Source: Victivallis sp. Marseille-Q1083 | Lineage (GTDB): Bacteria > Verrucomicrobiota > Lentisphaeria > Victivallales > Victivallaceae | NCBI RefSeq assembly: GCF_903645315.1 | Contig: NZ_CAHJXL010000001.1 | Span: 3,755,339-3,819,338, forward strand | Direction of reading: 5' to 3' | DNA: 64,000 bases | Part shown: in pieces, positions 28,658 to 38,439 of the stretch | Layout: every line of letters starts with the position of its first letter | Position numbering within the stretch: position 1 is the stretch's first letter | The notes under the pieces: generated by a model | What the model saw: only the letters and a program-made list of their open reading frames with translations | Databases searched by the model: none | Told to the model about the DNA's origin: nothing | Program-made: the position numbers and the translations under genes

Positions 28658-28714
28658 TTGACATTTTCGGCTTGGCGCAGTAAGCTAAAGATATTAACAA
28701 TACTAAAATGGTAG
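28658..28714 (+). promoter_or_regulatory. cysK promoter and second operator copy
   Basis: TTGACA at 28658, a 17-nt spacer and a weak -10 TAAGCT. The sequence ATACTAAAATGGTAG (28700-28714) resembles the palindrome at 28484. The rest of the 28453-28752 gap has no gene. Confidence 0.55.
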
Positions 28715-28752
28715 AGATTTTTTATTCAACAATTCGGGGAAAGGAGTCAATT

Positions 28753-29682
28753 ATGAGTGGAATCGTCAATAACATTCTGGAAACAATCGGGGAAACGCCG
28801 CTGGTGCGGATCAATAAACTGAATCACGGCCGGGCTGAGGTGCTGGTCAAGGTGGAGTATTTCAATCCGGGCGGCAGCGTCAAGGACCGCATCGGCCTGG
28901 CGATGATCGAAGCGGCGGAAAAAAGCGGCGCGCTGCAGCCCGGCGGCCTGATCATTGAGCCGACCAGCGGCAATACCGGCATCGGCCTGGCGTTGGCGGC
29001 GGCGGTCAAAGGTTACCGGTTGATTCTGACGATGCCGGAAACCATGAGCGTCGAACGGCGCAAACTGTTGTCGGCTTATGGGGCGGAATTGGTGTTGACC
29101 GACGGCGGAGCGGGGATGAAAGGGGCGATTGCCAGGGCTGAGGAGCTGCACGCGCAGCATCCCGGTTCGATCATTCCGCAGCAATTCGAAAATCCGGCCA
29201 ATCCGGCCTGCCATCGCGCCCATACCGCGGAGGAAATCTGGCGTGACGCCGGCGGGCAGGTGGATGCGTTTGTTGCCGGCGTCGGCACCGGCGGCACTTT
29301 GACCGGCGTCGGCGAGGTGCTGAAGGCACGCAATCCGCAGGTGGCGCTGGTGGCGGTGGAGCCGGACGCCAGTCCGGTCCTGTCCGGCGGCAAGCCCGGC
29401 GCGCATAAACTGCAGGGCATCGGCGCCGGGTTCGTGCCGAAGGTACTCGATACCGGGATCATCGACCGGATTGTCCGGGTTTCAGCCGAGGACGCCGGTC
29501 GAACCGCCCGGGCGGCGGCCGGAGAGGAGGGGCTGCTGATCGGCATCTCTTCCGGAGCGGCGCTTTATGCGGCGCTGCAATTGAGCGAACGGGCGGAGTT
29601 TGCCGGCAAGCGTATCGTAGCGTTGCTGCCGGATGGCGGGGAACGTTATCTTTCCACCTGGCTGTTCGACACCGGGGCGTGA
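28753..29682 (+). CDS. cysK: Cysteine synthase A (O-acetylserine sulfhydrylase)
   Basis: A 309-residue PLP enzyme making L-cysteine from O-acetylserine and sulfide in the cytoplasm. Start at [18 protein letters not shown], with AAAGGAG 6 nt upstream; an in-frame ATG 45 nt earlier lies in the operator. The PLP lysine is K44 in [11 protein letters not shown], the substrate loop is [12 protein letters not shown] (69-80), and the phosphate-binding loop is [13 protein letters not shown]. Length and motifs are those of CysK rather than cystathionine beta-synthase. It is followed after 18 nt by the O-acetylhomoserine sulfhydrylase gene and is probably regulated by the divergent Rrf2 protein. Confidence 0.95.
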   Translation: MSGIVNNILETIGETPLVRINKLNHGRAEVLVKVEYFNPGGSVKDRIGLAMIEAAEKSGALQPGGLIIEPTSGNTGIGLALAAAVKGYRLILTMPETMSVERRKLLSAYGAELVLTDGGAGMKGAIARAEELHAQHPGSIIPQQFENPANPACHRAHTAEEIWRDAGGQVDAFVAGVGTGGTLTGVGEVLKARNPQVALVAVEPDASPVLSGGKPGAHKLQGIGAGFVPKVLDTGIIDRIVRVSAEDAGRTARAAAGEEGLLIGISSGAALYAALQLSERAEFAGKRIVALLPDGGERYLSTWLFDTGA

Positions 29683-29700
29683 AAAGAGGAGTGACGGTTT

Positions 29701-30990
29701 ATGAGTGAAAAAAAATATCATATTGAAACGTTGGCGCTTCATGCCGGCCAGGCGCCCGACCCGGCGACCCGGGCCTGTGCGGTGCCGGTTTACCGGACCA
29801 CCGCCTATCATTTCCGCAATTCCCGGCACGGCGCCGATCTGTTCGCGCTGCGGGAAAGCGGCAATATTTACGCCCGGCTGATGAATCCAACCAATGAGGT
29901 GCTGGAGCAGCGTCTAGCCGTCCTGGAGGGCGGCAAGGCGGCCCTGACTTTGGCCAGCGGCACGGCGGCGATTTATTTTGCCGTTACCAACATTTTGAAG
30001 CAGGGTGACGAGCTGGTCGCCGCCAACAATCTTTACGGCGGTACGTTCACGCAGTTCGATGCCATTCTGCCGCAGCAGGGCATTCATGTCAACTTTGTTC
30101 CGGTCAACGATTTTGCGGCGGCGGAAGCGGCGGTCACCGACCGGACCCGGGCGATTTATATCGAAACGGTCGGCAATCCGGGGCTCGATGTGGCGGATAT
30201 CGAACAATACGCTTCACTGGCGCACCGGCATCACCTGCCGCTGATCGTCGATGCGACCTTTACGCCTCCGACCTTGCTGCGGCCGATTGAGCACGGCGCC
30301 GATATCGTCATCCATTCGCTGTCCAAATGGATTGGCGGCCACGGCACCGGCATCGGCGGCGTGGTGATCGATGCCGGCAAATTCGATTGGAGCGACCCGA
30401 AGTTCACTTTGTACAATGAGCCGGACCGCGGGTATCACGGCTTGCGCTTTGCGCACGATTTGGGTGAGTCGAATGCCCTGGCGTTCCTGCTGCGGCTGCG
30501 GATTGTCGGCTTGCGCAACCAGGGACCGACTCTGGCGCCGGATGCCGCCTGGCTGTTCCTGCAGGGGGTGGAGTCATTGCCGCTCCGAATGAGGCAGCAC
30601 AGTGAAAATGCGCTGAAAACGGCGGAATTCCTCCAGCGCCATCCGAAAGTCGCCTGGGTACGCTATCCGGGATTGCCGGCCGATCCGGCTTTCCGCCTGG
30701 CGCAAAAATATTTACCGGACGGCTGCGGCGGCATGGTGGTTTTCGGCGTCAAAGGCGGCAGCGCCGAAGGAATCAAGCTGGTGGACAATATCGAGCTGTT
30801 CAGCCTGCTGGCCAACGTCGGCGACGCCAAAAGCCTGATTATTCATCCGGCCAGCACGACCCATTCGCAGTTGAGTGATGAGGCGCAGCGCGCCGCCGGC
30901 CTGCAGCCGGAACTGGTCCGGCTGTCGATCGGCCTGGAGCATAGCGACGACATCATCGGCGCATTGGGCGAGGCGCTGGATTCGATTTGA
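29701..30990 (+). CDS. metY: O-acetylhomoserine sulfhydrylase (Cys/Met metabolism PLP enzyme)
   Basis: A 429-residue protein of the gamma-type Cys/Met PLP family. Features are TLALHAGQAPDPATRA near the N-terminus, the PLP lysine K209 in HSLSKWIGGHG, ASGTAAIYFAVTNI, and the C-terminal HPASTTHSQLSDEAQRAAG and RLSIGLEHSDDI, typical of O-acetylhomoserine (thiol)-lyases. It makes homocysteine from O-acetylhomoserine and sulfide. Together with cysK it forms a two-gene sulfur assimilation operon that ends at a terminator at 31020. Confidence 0.9.
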   Translation: MSEKKYHIETLALHAGQAPDPATRACAVPVYRTTAYHFRNSRHGADLFALRESGNIYARLMNPTNEVLEQRLAVLEGGKAALTLASGTAAIYFAVTNILKQGDELVAANNLYGGTFTQFDAILPQQGIHVNFVPVNDFAAAEAAVTDRTRAIYIETVGNPGLDVADIEQYASLAHRHHLPLIVDATFTPPTLLRPIEHGADIVIHSLSKWIGGHGTGIGGVVIDAGKFDWSDPKFTLYNEPDRGYHGLRFAHDLGESNALAFLLRLRIVGLRNQGPTLAPDAAWLFLQGVESLPLRMRQHSENALKTAEFLQRHPKVAWVRYPGLPADPAFRLAQKYLPDGCGGMVVFGVKGGSAEGIKLVDNIELFSLLANVGDAKSLIIHPASTTHSQLSDEAQRAAGLQPELVRLSIGLEHSDDIIGALGEALDSI

Positions 30991-31019
30991 CGGCGGTTGC
31001 CGGTGTGCGATAATGGAGA

Positions 31020-31064
31020 CAGCCGGATTCTGAGCCGAGATGAGTTCGGTCCGGAATCCGGCTG
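31020..31064 (+). terminator. Terminator of the cysK-metY operon
   Basis: Arms CAGCCGGATTC and GAATCCGGCTG (11 bp) enclose a 23-nt loop, followed by TGATGTTTTT. Confidence 0.75.
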
Positions 31065-31195
31065 TGATGTTTTTCCGGTTCAGACATGGCGTCCGGGCTT
31101 GGCGGATGGTTGCTCCGGTTTCGGCGATAGGCGCATCTGGTTTCATCCCTATGAGAGAAAACTTTGAAAAATGTAACTTATTTGTTGATGAGCTC

Positions 31196-31224
31196 TTGAC
31201 AAATGAGTAATTTTGTGGTATACT
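31196..31224 (+). promoter_or_regulatory. Strong sigma70-type promoter
   Basis: TTGACA, 17-nt spacer, TATACT. The nearest downstream sequence is a structured stretch ending in a terminator at about 31369, not an open frame. Confidence 0.75.
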
Positions 31225-31230
31225 GAAATA

Positions 31231-31369
31231 ATCATTATAGCGGAATTGTGTTTGAGGGGGGACGGTAATTGCCGGTCGCGCCGTCGATTGACGCCGCGGA
31301 GGCCCGGAAACCGGTAAAAAGAACAGGATCAGTTGATTGGGTAAGGAAACTGAGCGGTGTTCTTTCTTT
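31231..31369 (+). ncRNA. Candidate structured small RNA or leader/attenuator
   Basis: Between the promoter at 31196-31224 and a terminator-like hairpin there are about 140 nt without a plausible ORF. The segment has local hairpins (CCGGAAACCGG; GACGG...CCGTC). It ends in a two-part stem, AAAGAACA...TGTTCTTT with inner TCAGTT/AACTGA, directly followed by CTTTTTTT. It may be an independent small RNA or an attenuator of the downstream kinase genes. No known riboswitch was recognised. Confidence 0.4.
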
Positions 31370-31580
31370 TTTTCGGTTTTGAATGCAGAAACACCTTTAT
31401 TTGTGAATAGTTGTTAATTGCCATGAAGCGTTTTCAAAAAATACCGGCAACCCTGTCGCCGTCATTGGTGGAAAATTTCCGGGCTGGAAATGGTGGGTGG
31501 CAGTCTGACGGGTTGTGTGCGAATGGTGGCGCCGGAAGGAGAAGAACTGGCCGGCGGGGAAGAGCTGGGATATTTTTCGT

Positions 31581-32141
31581 TCTTCTGGCGCCGGTCTCGG
31601 TTGGGCGATCGTCCAGCGGCTGGTGATCCAGATGGGCGGGAATATTCGGGTGGAGAACGTGTTGGGACAGGGCGGTACTTTTGTCATCGAATTGCCCGGG
31701 ACTGCCGTGGCGGAACCGGTTTCGCCGCTTGCGTCTGCAGCTCCGGGACACTATATTGATGAGAAGAAACTGCAAGTGCTGGTGGTCGACGATGTGGCGA
31801 TGAACCGCAAGGTGCTGGCCGCCATGTTGAGGAAATTGCAGATGGCGCCGATTGTCGCCGAAGCCGGACGCGAGGCGCTGGATATCCTGCAGCGGACCAG
31901 GCCCGATCTGGTGCTGACCGACTTGTGGATGCCGGAGATGAACGGCGACGTGCTGGCGGCCGCCATTCACGGGCTGGCCGGGTGTGCCGATTTGAGCATC
32001 GTGGCGGTGACGGCGGATACCGAAGCGGAGGAAAATTTCAATACCGAACATTTTTATGATATTTTGTTGAAACCGGGGAATCTGGAAAAACTGGAAAACA
32101 TGTTTGCCAGGCTCAGGGGAGAACATTTGATTGCCTCGTGA
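31581..32141 (+). pseudogene. Remnant of a hybrid sensor kinase (C-terminal ATPase end plus receiver domain)
   Basis: The recognisable frame begins inside a HATPase domain (GAGLGWAIVQRLVIQMGGNI, the last glycine box) and continues through a complete receiver domain: VLVVDDVAMNRKVL with the acidic pair, phosphoacceptor D in LVLTDLWMPEMNGD, and conserved K in ILLKPGNLEKL. The kinase part that should precede it is absent. The sequence 31370-31580 is non-coding. It is close in sequence to the receiver of the intact kinase downstream, so it is the tail of a deleted tandem paralogue. The receiver could still be made as a stand-alone protein if an internal start is used. Confidence 0.7.
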
Positions 32142-32206
32142 AGGCGGAACTGCAAATTGCAATTGTAAGGGAGAATGACCGATCCGTGAGGGCGGTCGAA
32201 GGCGGA

Positions 32207-35200
32207 ATGCTGACAGATGAGGTAAGACGGAAACTTGGCGTGCCGCCGGTCGGATGGCGGAAATTCCTGGCGGTCATCCTGCTGGTGCTGGCCGGCTGGT
32301 GTGCCGGTCGGGCGGCCGGGGAGACGGAAGCGGTTGCCTTGACCACCAACAAGAATATCTTATTCATCAGTTCCTGCAATGCGTCGCAGCGCTGGACGAA
32401 TGATGTGATGGCCGGTTTTCGCGAATACTTTCACCATCTCAATCTGCCGGTGGTCATCAATGTTCAGGAATTGGATGTCATGGGCAACCCCAGCCTGCAG
32501 CCGCGGGAACGGGAACTGGCGTTGTTGCGCGAGCAGTTGGCGATCGGCGGCTACGATCTGGTGGTGACGCTGGACAATCCGGCCGCTGATCTCTTTTTCG
32601 ACGATGTTCTGGAGGTGCCGTCCGGAACGCCGTGGCTGTTCCTCGGCTATGACTGTCCCAATGTCAACCGGCGTTCCCAACGTCCCGGCGTGACCGGATT
32701 GAGCATGCCGTTGAGTGCGTTGTCGACCTTGGAAATTGCATTGCAATTGTTGCCGGCGACGGAGAAAGTGGCATTCGTGCTCGACGGCAGGGCGAATGGG
32801 TTCAGCATGATGCGGTGCATTCTGGAGGAATGCGACCGGGTTCCCGGCGTGGAATTGCTGCCGATCTGCGGCCGGGAATATTCTACCGAAGAAATGCTGG
32901 CCGAGATTGCCGGGTTGCCGAAAAATTCGTTGGTTATTTTCCACAGTTGGGCTTCCGTCAAGGAGCCGGTCCAGATCCGCCAGAAGCAAATCGTGGAGAA
33001 GATCAGGCAGATTTATGCCGGGCCGATTTTTTCGACGCTGGACAACGGCCTGGATGACGGAGCCATCGGCGGCGTAATTACCGTCGGCCGGCAACACGGC
33101 CGGGAAGGCGGTGCCGTTGCCGAACGCATTTTGAACGGCGAAGCGCCGGAAGCGATCGCCTTCCGCCGCGGCGGAGACCGGGCCATCTTTGATTACCGGC
33201 GTTTGCTGGCGGCCGGGTTGTCGCCGGCGTTGCTGCCGGCCGGTGCCGAGCTGCGGAACCGGCCGGTTTCTTTCTGGCAGCAATACCGCGATGAGTTGTT
33301 CTATGGCGGTTTGGGGGTGCTGCTGGCGTTCGGCGGGGTTGCCGCCGGTCTGTTTTTTTATTTCTGGCATTTGAAGCGCTTGAATATCATCTTCAAGGCG
33401 ATGCCGGCCCATGCGGTGGTGGCCGACGCGGCCGGCCGCATTCACTTTTTTCAGGCTGATTTGCCGGCTGGTTCCGGTGAAATCCGTTTTTTTACTGATT
33501 TGCCGGAGGACGTGCAGCGTACTTTTGAAGAGCCCATTCGGGCCGTCCTTGCCGATGGCCGCCCGATGACGGTCGAGTACCGTTATATGAATCGCTGGCG
33601 GCGCGCCGAACTCGTCCGGTTGCCCAAAACGGTTTTCGGCGTCAGGGCCGTCATGTGGACTTCGGTGGAGATCGACGAATTGCACAATCTGGCCGAACGG
33701 TTCCGGCTGACCTTGAATTCCATCGGCGACGGCGTCATTGCCGTCGATGCCGACGGCCGGATTACGCTGGTCAATCGGGTTGCCGCCCGGTTGACCGGTT
33801 ATCGGAAAGAGGAATTGACCGGGCAGTTGCTTGAGGAGAAGCTCCAGGTGCTCCGGTCGGGAAAGGCTGCGCCGCTCCGGGAGGCGCTGGCGGGGAAGTG
33901 GCCGGTTGATACCGGCGGGCCCGCCGAACTGGTGGCCAGGGATGGCCGGCGTTACCACATCGCCGACAATATCTCCCCGATCCGGGACGATTCCGGGCAG
34001 GTGACCGGGGCGGTCATCGTTTTCCGCGATGTGACCGGGGAGTTGGCCAAGCAGATTCGTCTGGAGCGGCAGAATGTCTTTTTGCAGACGGCGGCGGAAG
34101 TGGCGGAGATGACTTATTTCGCCTGGAGCGAGGATGGCACGCCGCCGGACTGGGAGGTTGGCGGCAATTGGGGCCGGCGGGAGGACGGGACGGTATCGAC
34201 GACGGAAGAGTGGGTTGCGCCGAAAGATTTGGCCGCATTCCGGGCCGCCTGGGACGAAATGCTGGCGGGGAGGCGGGATACGCTAACCGTCGTCTATGCC
34301 GCCGGCAGCGAGAATAAGGATCGCATCTTTGAAATGCGTGCGGTCCGGAAACGGCTGGAAGAGGACGGGCGGGTGGAATTTTTTGGCATCATCCGGGATA
34401 TTACCGCCGCGACCCGGGCCGAGCAGCAGCGCAGCAATTTATCTTTGATGTTCCAGGCTTTATTGACCAATTTGCCGTGCAGCGTTTTCGTCAAGGATAT
34501 CGCCGACGACTATCGCTTGATCATGTGCAACGAGGCCAGCGGGAAACTGCTCGGCCGGCCCGTGTCGGAGTTGATCGGCCGGACTGCTTACGACCTGCTG
34601 CCGCGCCGGCAGGCCGAAGAGATTGCCGCGCAGGACTGTGAAGCGGCGGAACTGGGGACGTTGACGGAGCGTTTCGCCGAATTCACCGACCGGCAGGGGA
34701 GTTTCCATAAGGGCAAATTCCTGCGCCGGGTGGTCGTCAGGGCCGATGGCAGCAAAGTGCTGCTGAGTGTCTGCGTTGATGTCACGGCGGAAATGCGTTG
34801 GGAAAAAGAGATGCGGGAGACGAATCACCTGTTGAATCTGATCGTCAATTCACTACCCTGCATTTTATGGATCAAGGATATCAGCGATATGCACCGCTAT
34901 CTGCTGATCAACAACTCTTACAGCAAGTTGATGCAGACGCCGGCGGATGACGTGATCGGCAAAACCGATTTCGATCTGCATCCGGTCGAATTTGCCCGGA
35001 AATATGTCGAAGACGACCGGGCGGTGATTGCCGCCGGCTGTCCGCAGGAATACGAAGAATATCTGCAGGGCAGGGACAGGCGGCTTTCCATTCGCACGGT
35101 GAAAATTCCGCTGCAGAATTACAAACCGGGCCGGACGCTGCTGCTGGGAATGAGTTTCGATGTCACCGAATTGATCGAGAGCCGCAATCAGTTGCGGGAA

Positions 35201-37669
35201 ACCAACAATATCCTTCAGGGGATTCTCGACGAACTGCCGGCAATGATCATGGTCAAAGACATCAAAAACGATTTCCGCTACATCCAGTGGAACCGGATGG
35301 CGGAACGGCTGACCGGCACGTCGGCGGCGGAAGCGCTGGGACGGAACAATGCCGAAATTCCGGCTTTCGCCGAATTTGCCGAACAGTTCCGGCAAGCAGA
35401 GCAACTGGCGGCGGCCAGCGGCAGTGCCGAAAGCCTCAATACTTTCCGCGGTGGCGATGGTGCGCTTCATATGGTCAGCACCCAGCAACTGCGGATCAGC
35501 GCCGGCAACTCTTCGGACTGGCTGTTGCTGGACATGAGCATGGACGTCACCGAGGAAAAACGGCTGGAAGCGGAGCGGCAGCGGCTGATGAGCGAATTGC
35601 AGCATTACGCCGAACAGGAGCACCTGCTCAGCAGTTGCCTGGAGGCGATCATGTTGCATGAGGATGATGATACGGCGATTCGGATTGTGTTGCGCGCCGT
35701 CGGGGAGCATCTGAACGGTTCCCGCAGTTATATCATGCGCTACGACTATGAGCGGCAACTGGCGGTTCCATTCCGCGAGTGGAATGCGCCCGGAACGCAA
35801 CCGGCGATTGCGGCCGGCCGGATCGCGCCGCAGCCGTTCCGACAGACTGAAAAGTGGTTCCTGAAAATCAAGCGGGAAAATTTCTGGGGTGCCGGGGATA
35901 CTGCTTCGCCACAGGCTCAGGAAGAGTTGGAAAGCTGGGGGCCGGTGGTGCTGGAGTGGGACATGCGGTCGATCTATTTTTGCGCCATCCAGCTCGACAA
36001 CGAGCATTTCTGGGGGCATGTCGGCGTGGTTTACGAGGATCGGCCTTATGTCTTTTCCGAACACGACACCCAGCTTTTGCAGGTGGCGGCGCATTTGATC
36101 GAGATCATTCTGGCGCGCCGGGAGAAACGCATGGAGCTGGAGCGCAGTGAGTATGAAAAGCTGCTGATCATGGATACCATTCGCATTCCGATCCTGCTTT
36201 TCGACGCGCGGATGAATCTGATCCGCTGCAACAATGCGGCGCTGGAAATCGCCGGTATTCCGGAGGAGCAGGTGTACCGCCAGGCGTGCTGGGAAAGTTT
36301 CTGCGGCGAGACTGCCCGGCCGGCGGCCTGTCCGGTTCAGTTGGCGCACGACGACCAGTTGGAACATACCCGGGAGCTGGAAGTCAAAGGCCGGCTGTTC
36401 CAGTTGCGGGCTTATCCGATTATAGTCGACGGTAAATTGCTTTACATCATGAAAACCATGGTCGATATCACGGCGCTGCATGAAACCCAGCAGCAGTTGA
36501 CCCGGGCGCTGCTGGAAGCGCAGGGCGCCAGCAAGGCGAAAAGTTATTTCCTGGCGACGATGAGTCATGAATTGCGGACGCCGTTGAATGCGGTCATCGG
36601 TTTCAGCGAATTGCTGCAGAACAGCAGCCTGCCGCCGGCAGAGCAGTTGGAATATTTGAAATCGATCAATCTGGCCGGCAATTCGCTGCTCTGTTTGATC
36701 AACGATGTGCTGGATCTGTCCAAACTGGAAGCCGGCCAGACGGTGCTGGAGAGCAAGCCGACCGACCTGATGGTATTGTTGCGCGAGATTCAGTCGGTGT
36801 TTCAGTACAAGGTGCGGGAGAAAAAATTGACGTTCCTGCTGGAAGTCGAAGCGAATTTGCCGATGCTGTATCTCGACCATTTGCGGTTGCGGCAGATTTT
36901 GTTGAACTTAGTCGGCAATGCGGTGAAGTTCACCGACCAAGGCGGCGTCACGGTGTCGGCGGCGTTCCGGAAAAGCGATGCCGAACGGGGGAGCTTGTCC
37001 ATCCGGGTCAGGGATACCGGCATCGGCATCAAGCCGGAAGCGCTCGATAAGATCTTTCAGCCGTTCGGCCAGCAGGACGCGGCCCGGGATACTCATGTTT
37101 ATAAGGGAACCGGCCTCGGTCTGACGATCTCCCAGCGGTTGATCGTGCGGATGGGCGGAACCATCGGCGTGGAGAGTGAAGTCGGCCGCGGCAGTTGTTT
37201 TACCATCGAGCTGCCGGCGGTGAAGTTTTCCGGCATCGTGCAGGCCAACGCCCGGCCGAAGGAGCATCGGCTGATTTCGGGAGGGCAGATCCGCATTCTG
37301 GTGGTGGACGATGTGCCGATGAATCTCAAAGTGTTGTCGGCGATGCTTCGAAAACTGGACGTGGTGCCGCTGCTGGCCGGTTCCGGCGAAGAGGTATTGC
37401 GGATTCTGAGCCGGGAGGAGAAAAAACCGGATCTGGTGCTGACCGACATGTGGATGCCGGGGATGAACGGCGATGCGCTGGCGGCAGCCATTCACGCTCT
37501 GCCCGGTTGCGCCGGCTTGAAGGTGGTGGCGGTGACGGCGGATACCGAGGCCAATCAAAATTTCGCCGTCGAAGAGTTTGCCGAAATATTGCTGAAACCG
37601 ATCACGCTGGAGAAGCTGACCGCTCTGCTGGCCGGCTTCCGGGATGCTTCCGGAAAAGATGAAGAATAA
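32207..37669 (+). CDS. Hybrid sensor histidine kinase with periplasmic-binding sensor and multiple PAS domains
   Basis: A 1,820-residue membrane kinase. The ATG at 32207 gives a conventional signal peptide; a GTG at 32138 overlapping the upstream stop is an alternative. Order: signal peptide; periplasmic ABC-substrate-binding-like sensor (about 22-350, NILFISSCNASQRW, VTLDNPAADLF); transmembrane helix about 365-388; five or more PAS/PAC units (MTLNSIGDGVIAVD-type repeats; LNLIVNSLPCILWIKDIS; GILDELPAMIMVKDIK); a GAF-like domain; HisKA (MSHELRTPLNAVIGFSELL, His near 1454); HATPase (LVGNAVKFT, GTGLGLTISQ); receiver with D in LVLTDMWMPGMNGD near 1745. Likely senses a ligand outside the cell and relays phosphate internally. 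No separate output regulator is adjacent. Confidence 0.85.
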   Translation: MLTDEVRRKLGVPPVGWRKFLAVILLVLAGWCAGRAAGETEAVALTTNKNILFISSCNASQRWTNDVMAGFREYFHHLNLPVVINVQELDVMGNPSLQPRERELALLREQLAIGGYDLVVTLDNPAADLFFDDVLEVPSGTPWLFLGYDCPNVNRRSQRPGVTGLSMPLSALSTLEIALQLLPATEKVAFVLDGRANGFSMMRCILEECDRVPGVELLPICGREYSTEEMLAEIAGLPKNSLVIFHSWASVKEPVQIRQKQIVEKIRQIYAGPIFSTLDNGLDDGAIGGVITVGRQHGREGGAVAERILNGEAPEAIAFRRGGDRAIFDYRRLLAAGLSPALLPAGAELRNRPVSFWQQYRDELFYGGLGVLLAFGGVAAGLFFYFWHLKRLNIIFKAMPAHAVVADAAGRIHFFQADLPAGSGEIRFFTDLPEDVQRTFEEPIRAVLADGRPMTVEYRYMNRWRRAELVRLPKTVFGVRAVMWTSVEIDELHNLAERFRLTLNSIGDGVIAVDADGRITLVNRVAARLTGYRKEELTGQLLEEKLQVLRSGKAAPLREALAGKWPVDTGGPAELVARDGRRYHIADNISPIRDDSGQVTGAVIVFRDVTGELAKQIRLERQNVFLQTAAEVAEMTYFAWSEDGTPPDWEVGGNWGRREDGTVSTTEEWVAPKDLAAFRAAWDEMLAGRRDTLTVVYAAGSENKDRIFEMRAVRKRLEEDGRVEFFGIIRDITAATRAEQQRSNLSLMFQALLTNLPCSVFVKDIADDYRLIMCNEASGKLLGRPVSELIGRTAYDLLPRRQAEEIAAQDCEAAELGTLTERFAEFTDRQGSFHKGKFLRRVVVRADGSKVLLSVCVDVTAEMRWEKEMRETNHLLNLIVNSLPCILWIKDISDMHRYLLINNSYSKLMQTPADDVIGKTDFDLHPVEFARKYVEDDRAVIAAGCPQEYEEYLQGRDRRLSIRTVKIPLQNYKPGRTLLLGMSFDVTELIESRNQLRETNNILQGILDELPAMIMVKDIKNDFRYIQWNRMAERLTGTSAAEALGRNNAEIPAFAEFAEQFRQAEQLAAASGSAESLNTFRGGDGALHMVSTQQLRISAGNSSDWLLLDMSMDVTEEKRLEAERQRLMSELQHYAEQEHLLSSCLEAIMLHEDDDTAIRIVLRAVGEHLNGSRSYIMRYDYERQLAVPFREWNAPGTQPAIAAGRIAPQPFRQTEKWFLKIKRENFWGAGDTASPQAQEELESWGPVVLEWDMRSIYFCAIQLDNEHFWGHVGVVYEDRPYVFSEHDTQLLQVAAHLIEIILARREKRMELERSEYEKLLIMDTIRIPILLFDARMNLIRCNNAALEIAGIPEEQVYRQACWESFCGETARPAACPVQLAHDDQLEHTRELEVKGRLFQLRAYPIIVDGKLLYIMKTMVDITALHETQQQLTRALLEAQGASKAKSYFLATMSHELRTPLNAVIGFSELLQNSSLPPAEQLEYLKSINLAGNSLLCLINDVLDLSKLEAGQTVLESKPTDLMVLLREIQSVFQYKVREKKLTFLLEVEANLPMLYLDHLRLRQILLNLVGNAVKFTDQGGVTVSAAFRKSDAERGSLSIRVRDTGIGIKPEALDKIFQPFGQQDAARDTHVYKGTGLGLTISQRLIVRMGGTIGVESEVGRGSCFTIELPAVKFSGIVQANARPKEHRLISGGQIRILVVDDVPMNLKVLSAMLRKLDVVPLLAGSGEEVLRILSREEKKPDLVLTDMWMPGMNGDALAAAIHALPGCAGLKVVAVTADTEANQNFAVEEFAEILLKPITLEKLTALLAGFRDASGKDEE

Positions 37670-37673
37670 TGCC

Positions 37674-37823
37674 ATGCCCGATCTCGACGGGTTTCGAAAA
37701 CATCTGCGGCCGGAAGCGGCGTTTCCGGCGTTGGCGGCCGCCAGCCGCCGGGAGGAAATCGAAGTCGGCGGTATCGTCGTTTCCGGTTCTTTTGCGGCCG
37801 GAGATTTCAGCGGATTAGCCTGA
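37674..37823 (+). CDS. Small 49-residue ORF truncated by the IS1380 end
   Basis: Begins 4 nt after the kinase stop (MPDLDGFRKHL...) and ends at a TGA created by the first bases of the IS1380 inverted repeat at 37819. It is probably the N-terminal piece of a third gene in the kinase operon cut off by the insertion. The remainder is not found on the other side of the element, so an associated deletion is likely. No recognisable domain. Confidence 0.4.
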   Translation: MPDLDGFRKHLRPEAAFPALAAASRREEIEVGGIVVSGSFAAGDFSGLA

Positions 37824-38439
37824 ATGTTGCATGAAACTTTCGAATCGTCGAGAAATGTTCAGAAGATTCGGAAGTTTTTATTTTCAGAGTCGGATATTGT
37901 CGTTTTTTTGCAAATTGAGCATATTCCCCCTTTCCCCCGTTGTTGTTCGGCGAGCCGGGGACAGCTCTCCAAGGTTTTATTCCCAAGCGATGATTTTCGC
38001 AGCGATCAAGCGGAGGAGTTCCTGATTTGGACAAGCACTTGAAAGAGCAACATAAATTTTTCTGGTATTCCGCCGAATAATGGCACCGATTTTCACCAGG
38101 TATAAGCGAATGCTGCCGCAGGTAGCCTCGGCAAATTGAGTTCCTGTCAACAACAATGCCCGAAACCGTTCCATGAGAATATAAGCCAAACTTGAAAGCA
38201 GAAGCCGGAATTGATTTGCCGCAAAGTCATGGCAGCTCGTCCGATCAGCGAAAAGATCCAGCTGCTGTTCCTTGATCCTATTATGAAAAAGTCAAGAGAC
38301 TGACTCTTTCTTTGTTTGTATTTTTCCTGTTATTTGTTGTTATTTGCGAAACTCCGCCTCAAAGGGCAGAGGACTTCCATCTGTAAATATTTTTACAGTC
38401 TTCCAATTAAAGATTATCTTCTGGTTGCGGTTCGGGCAA

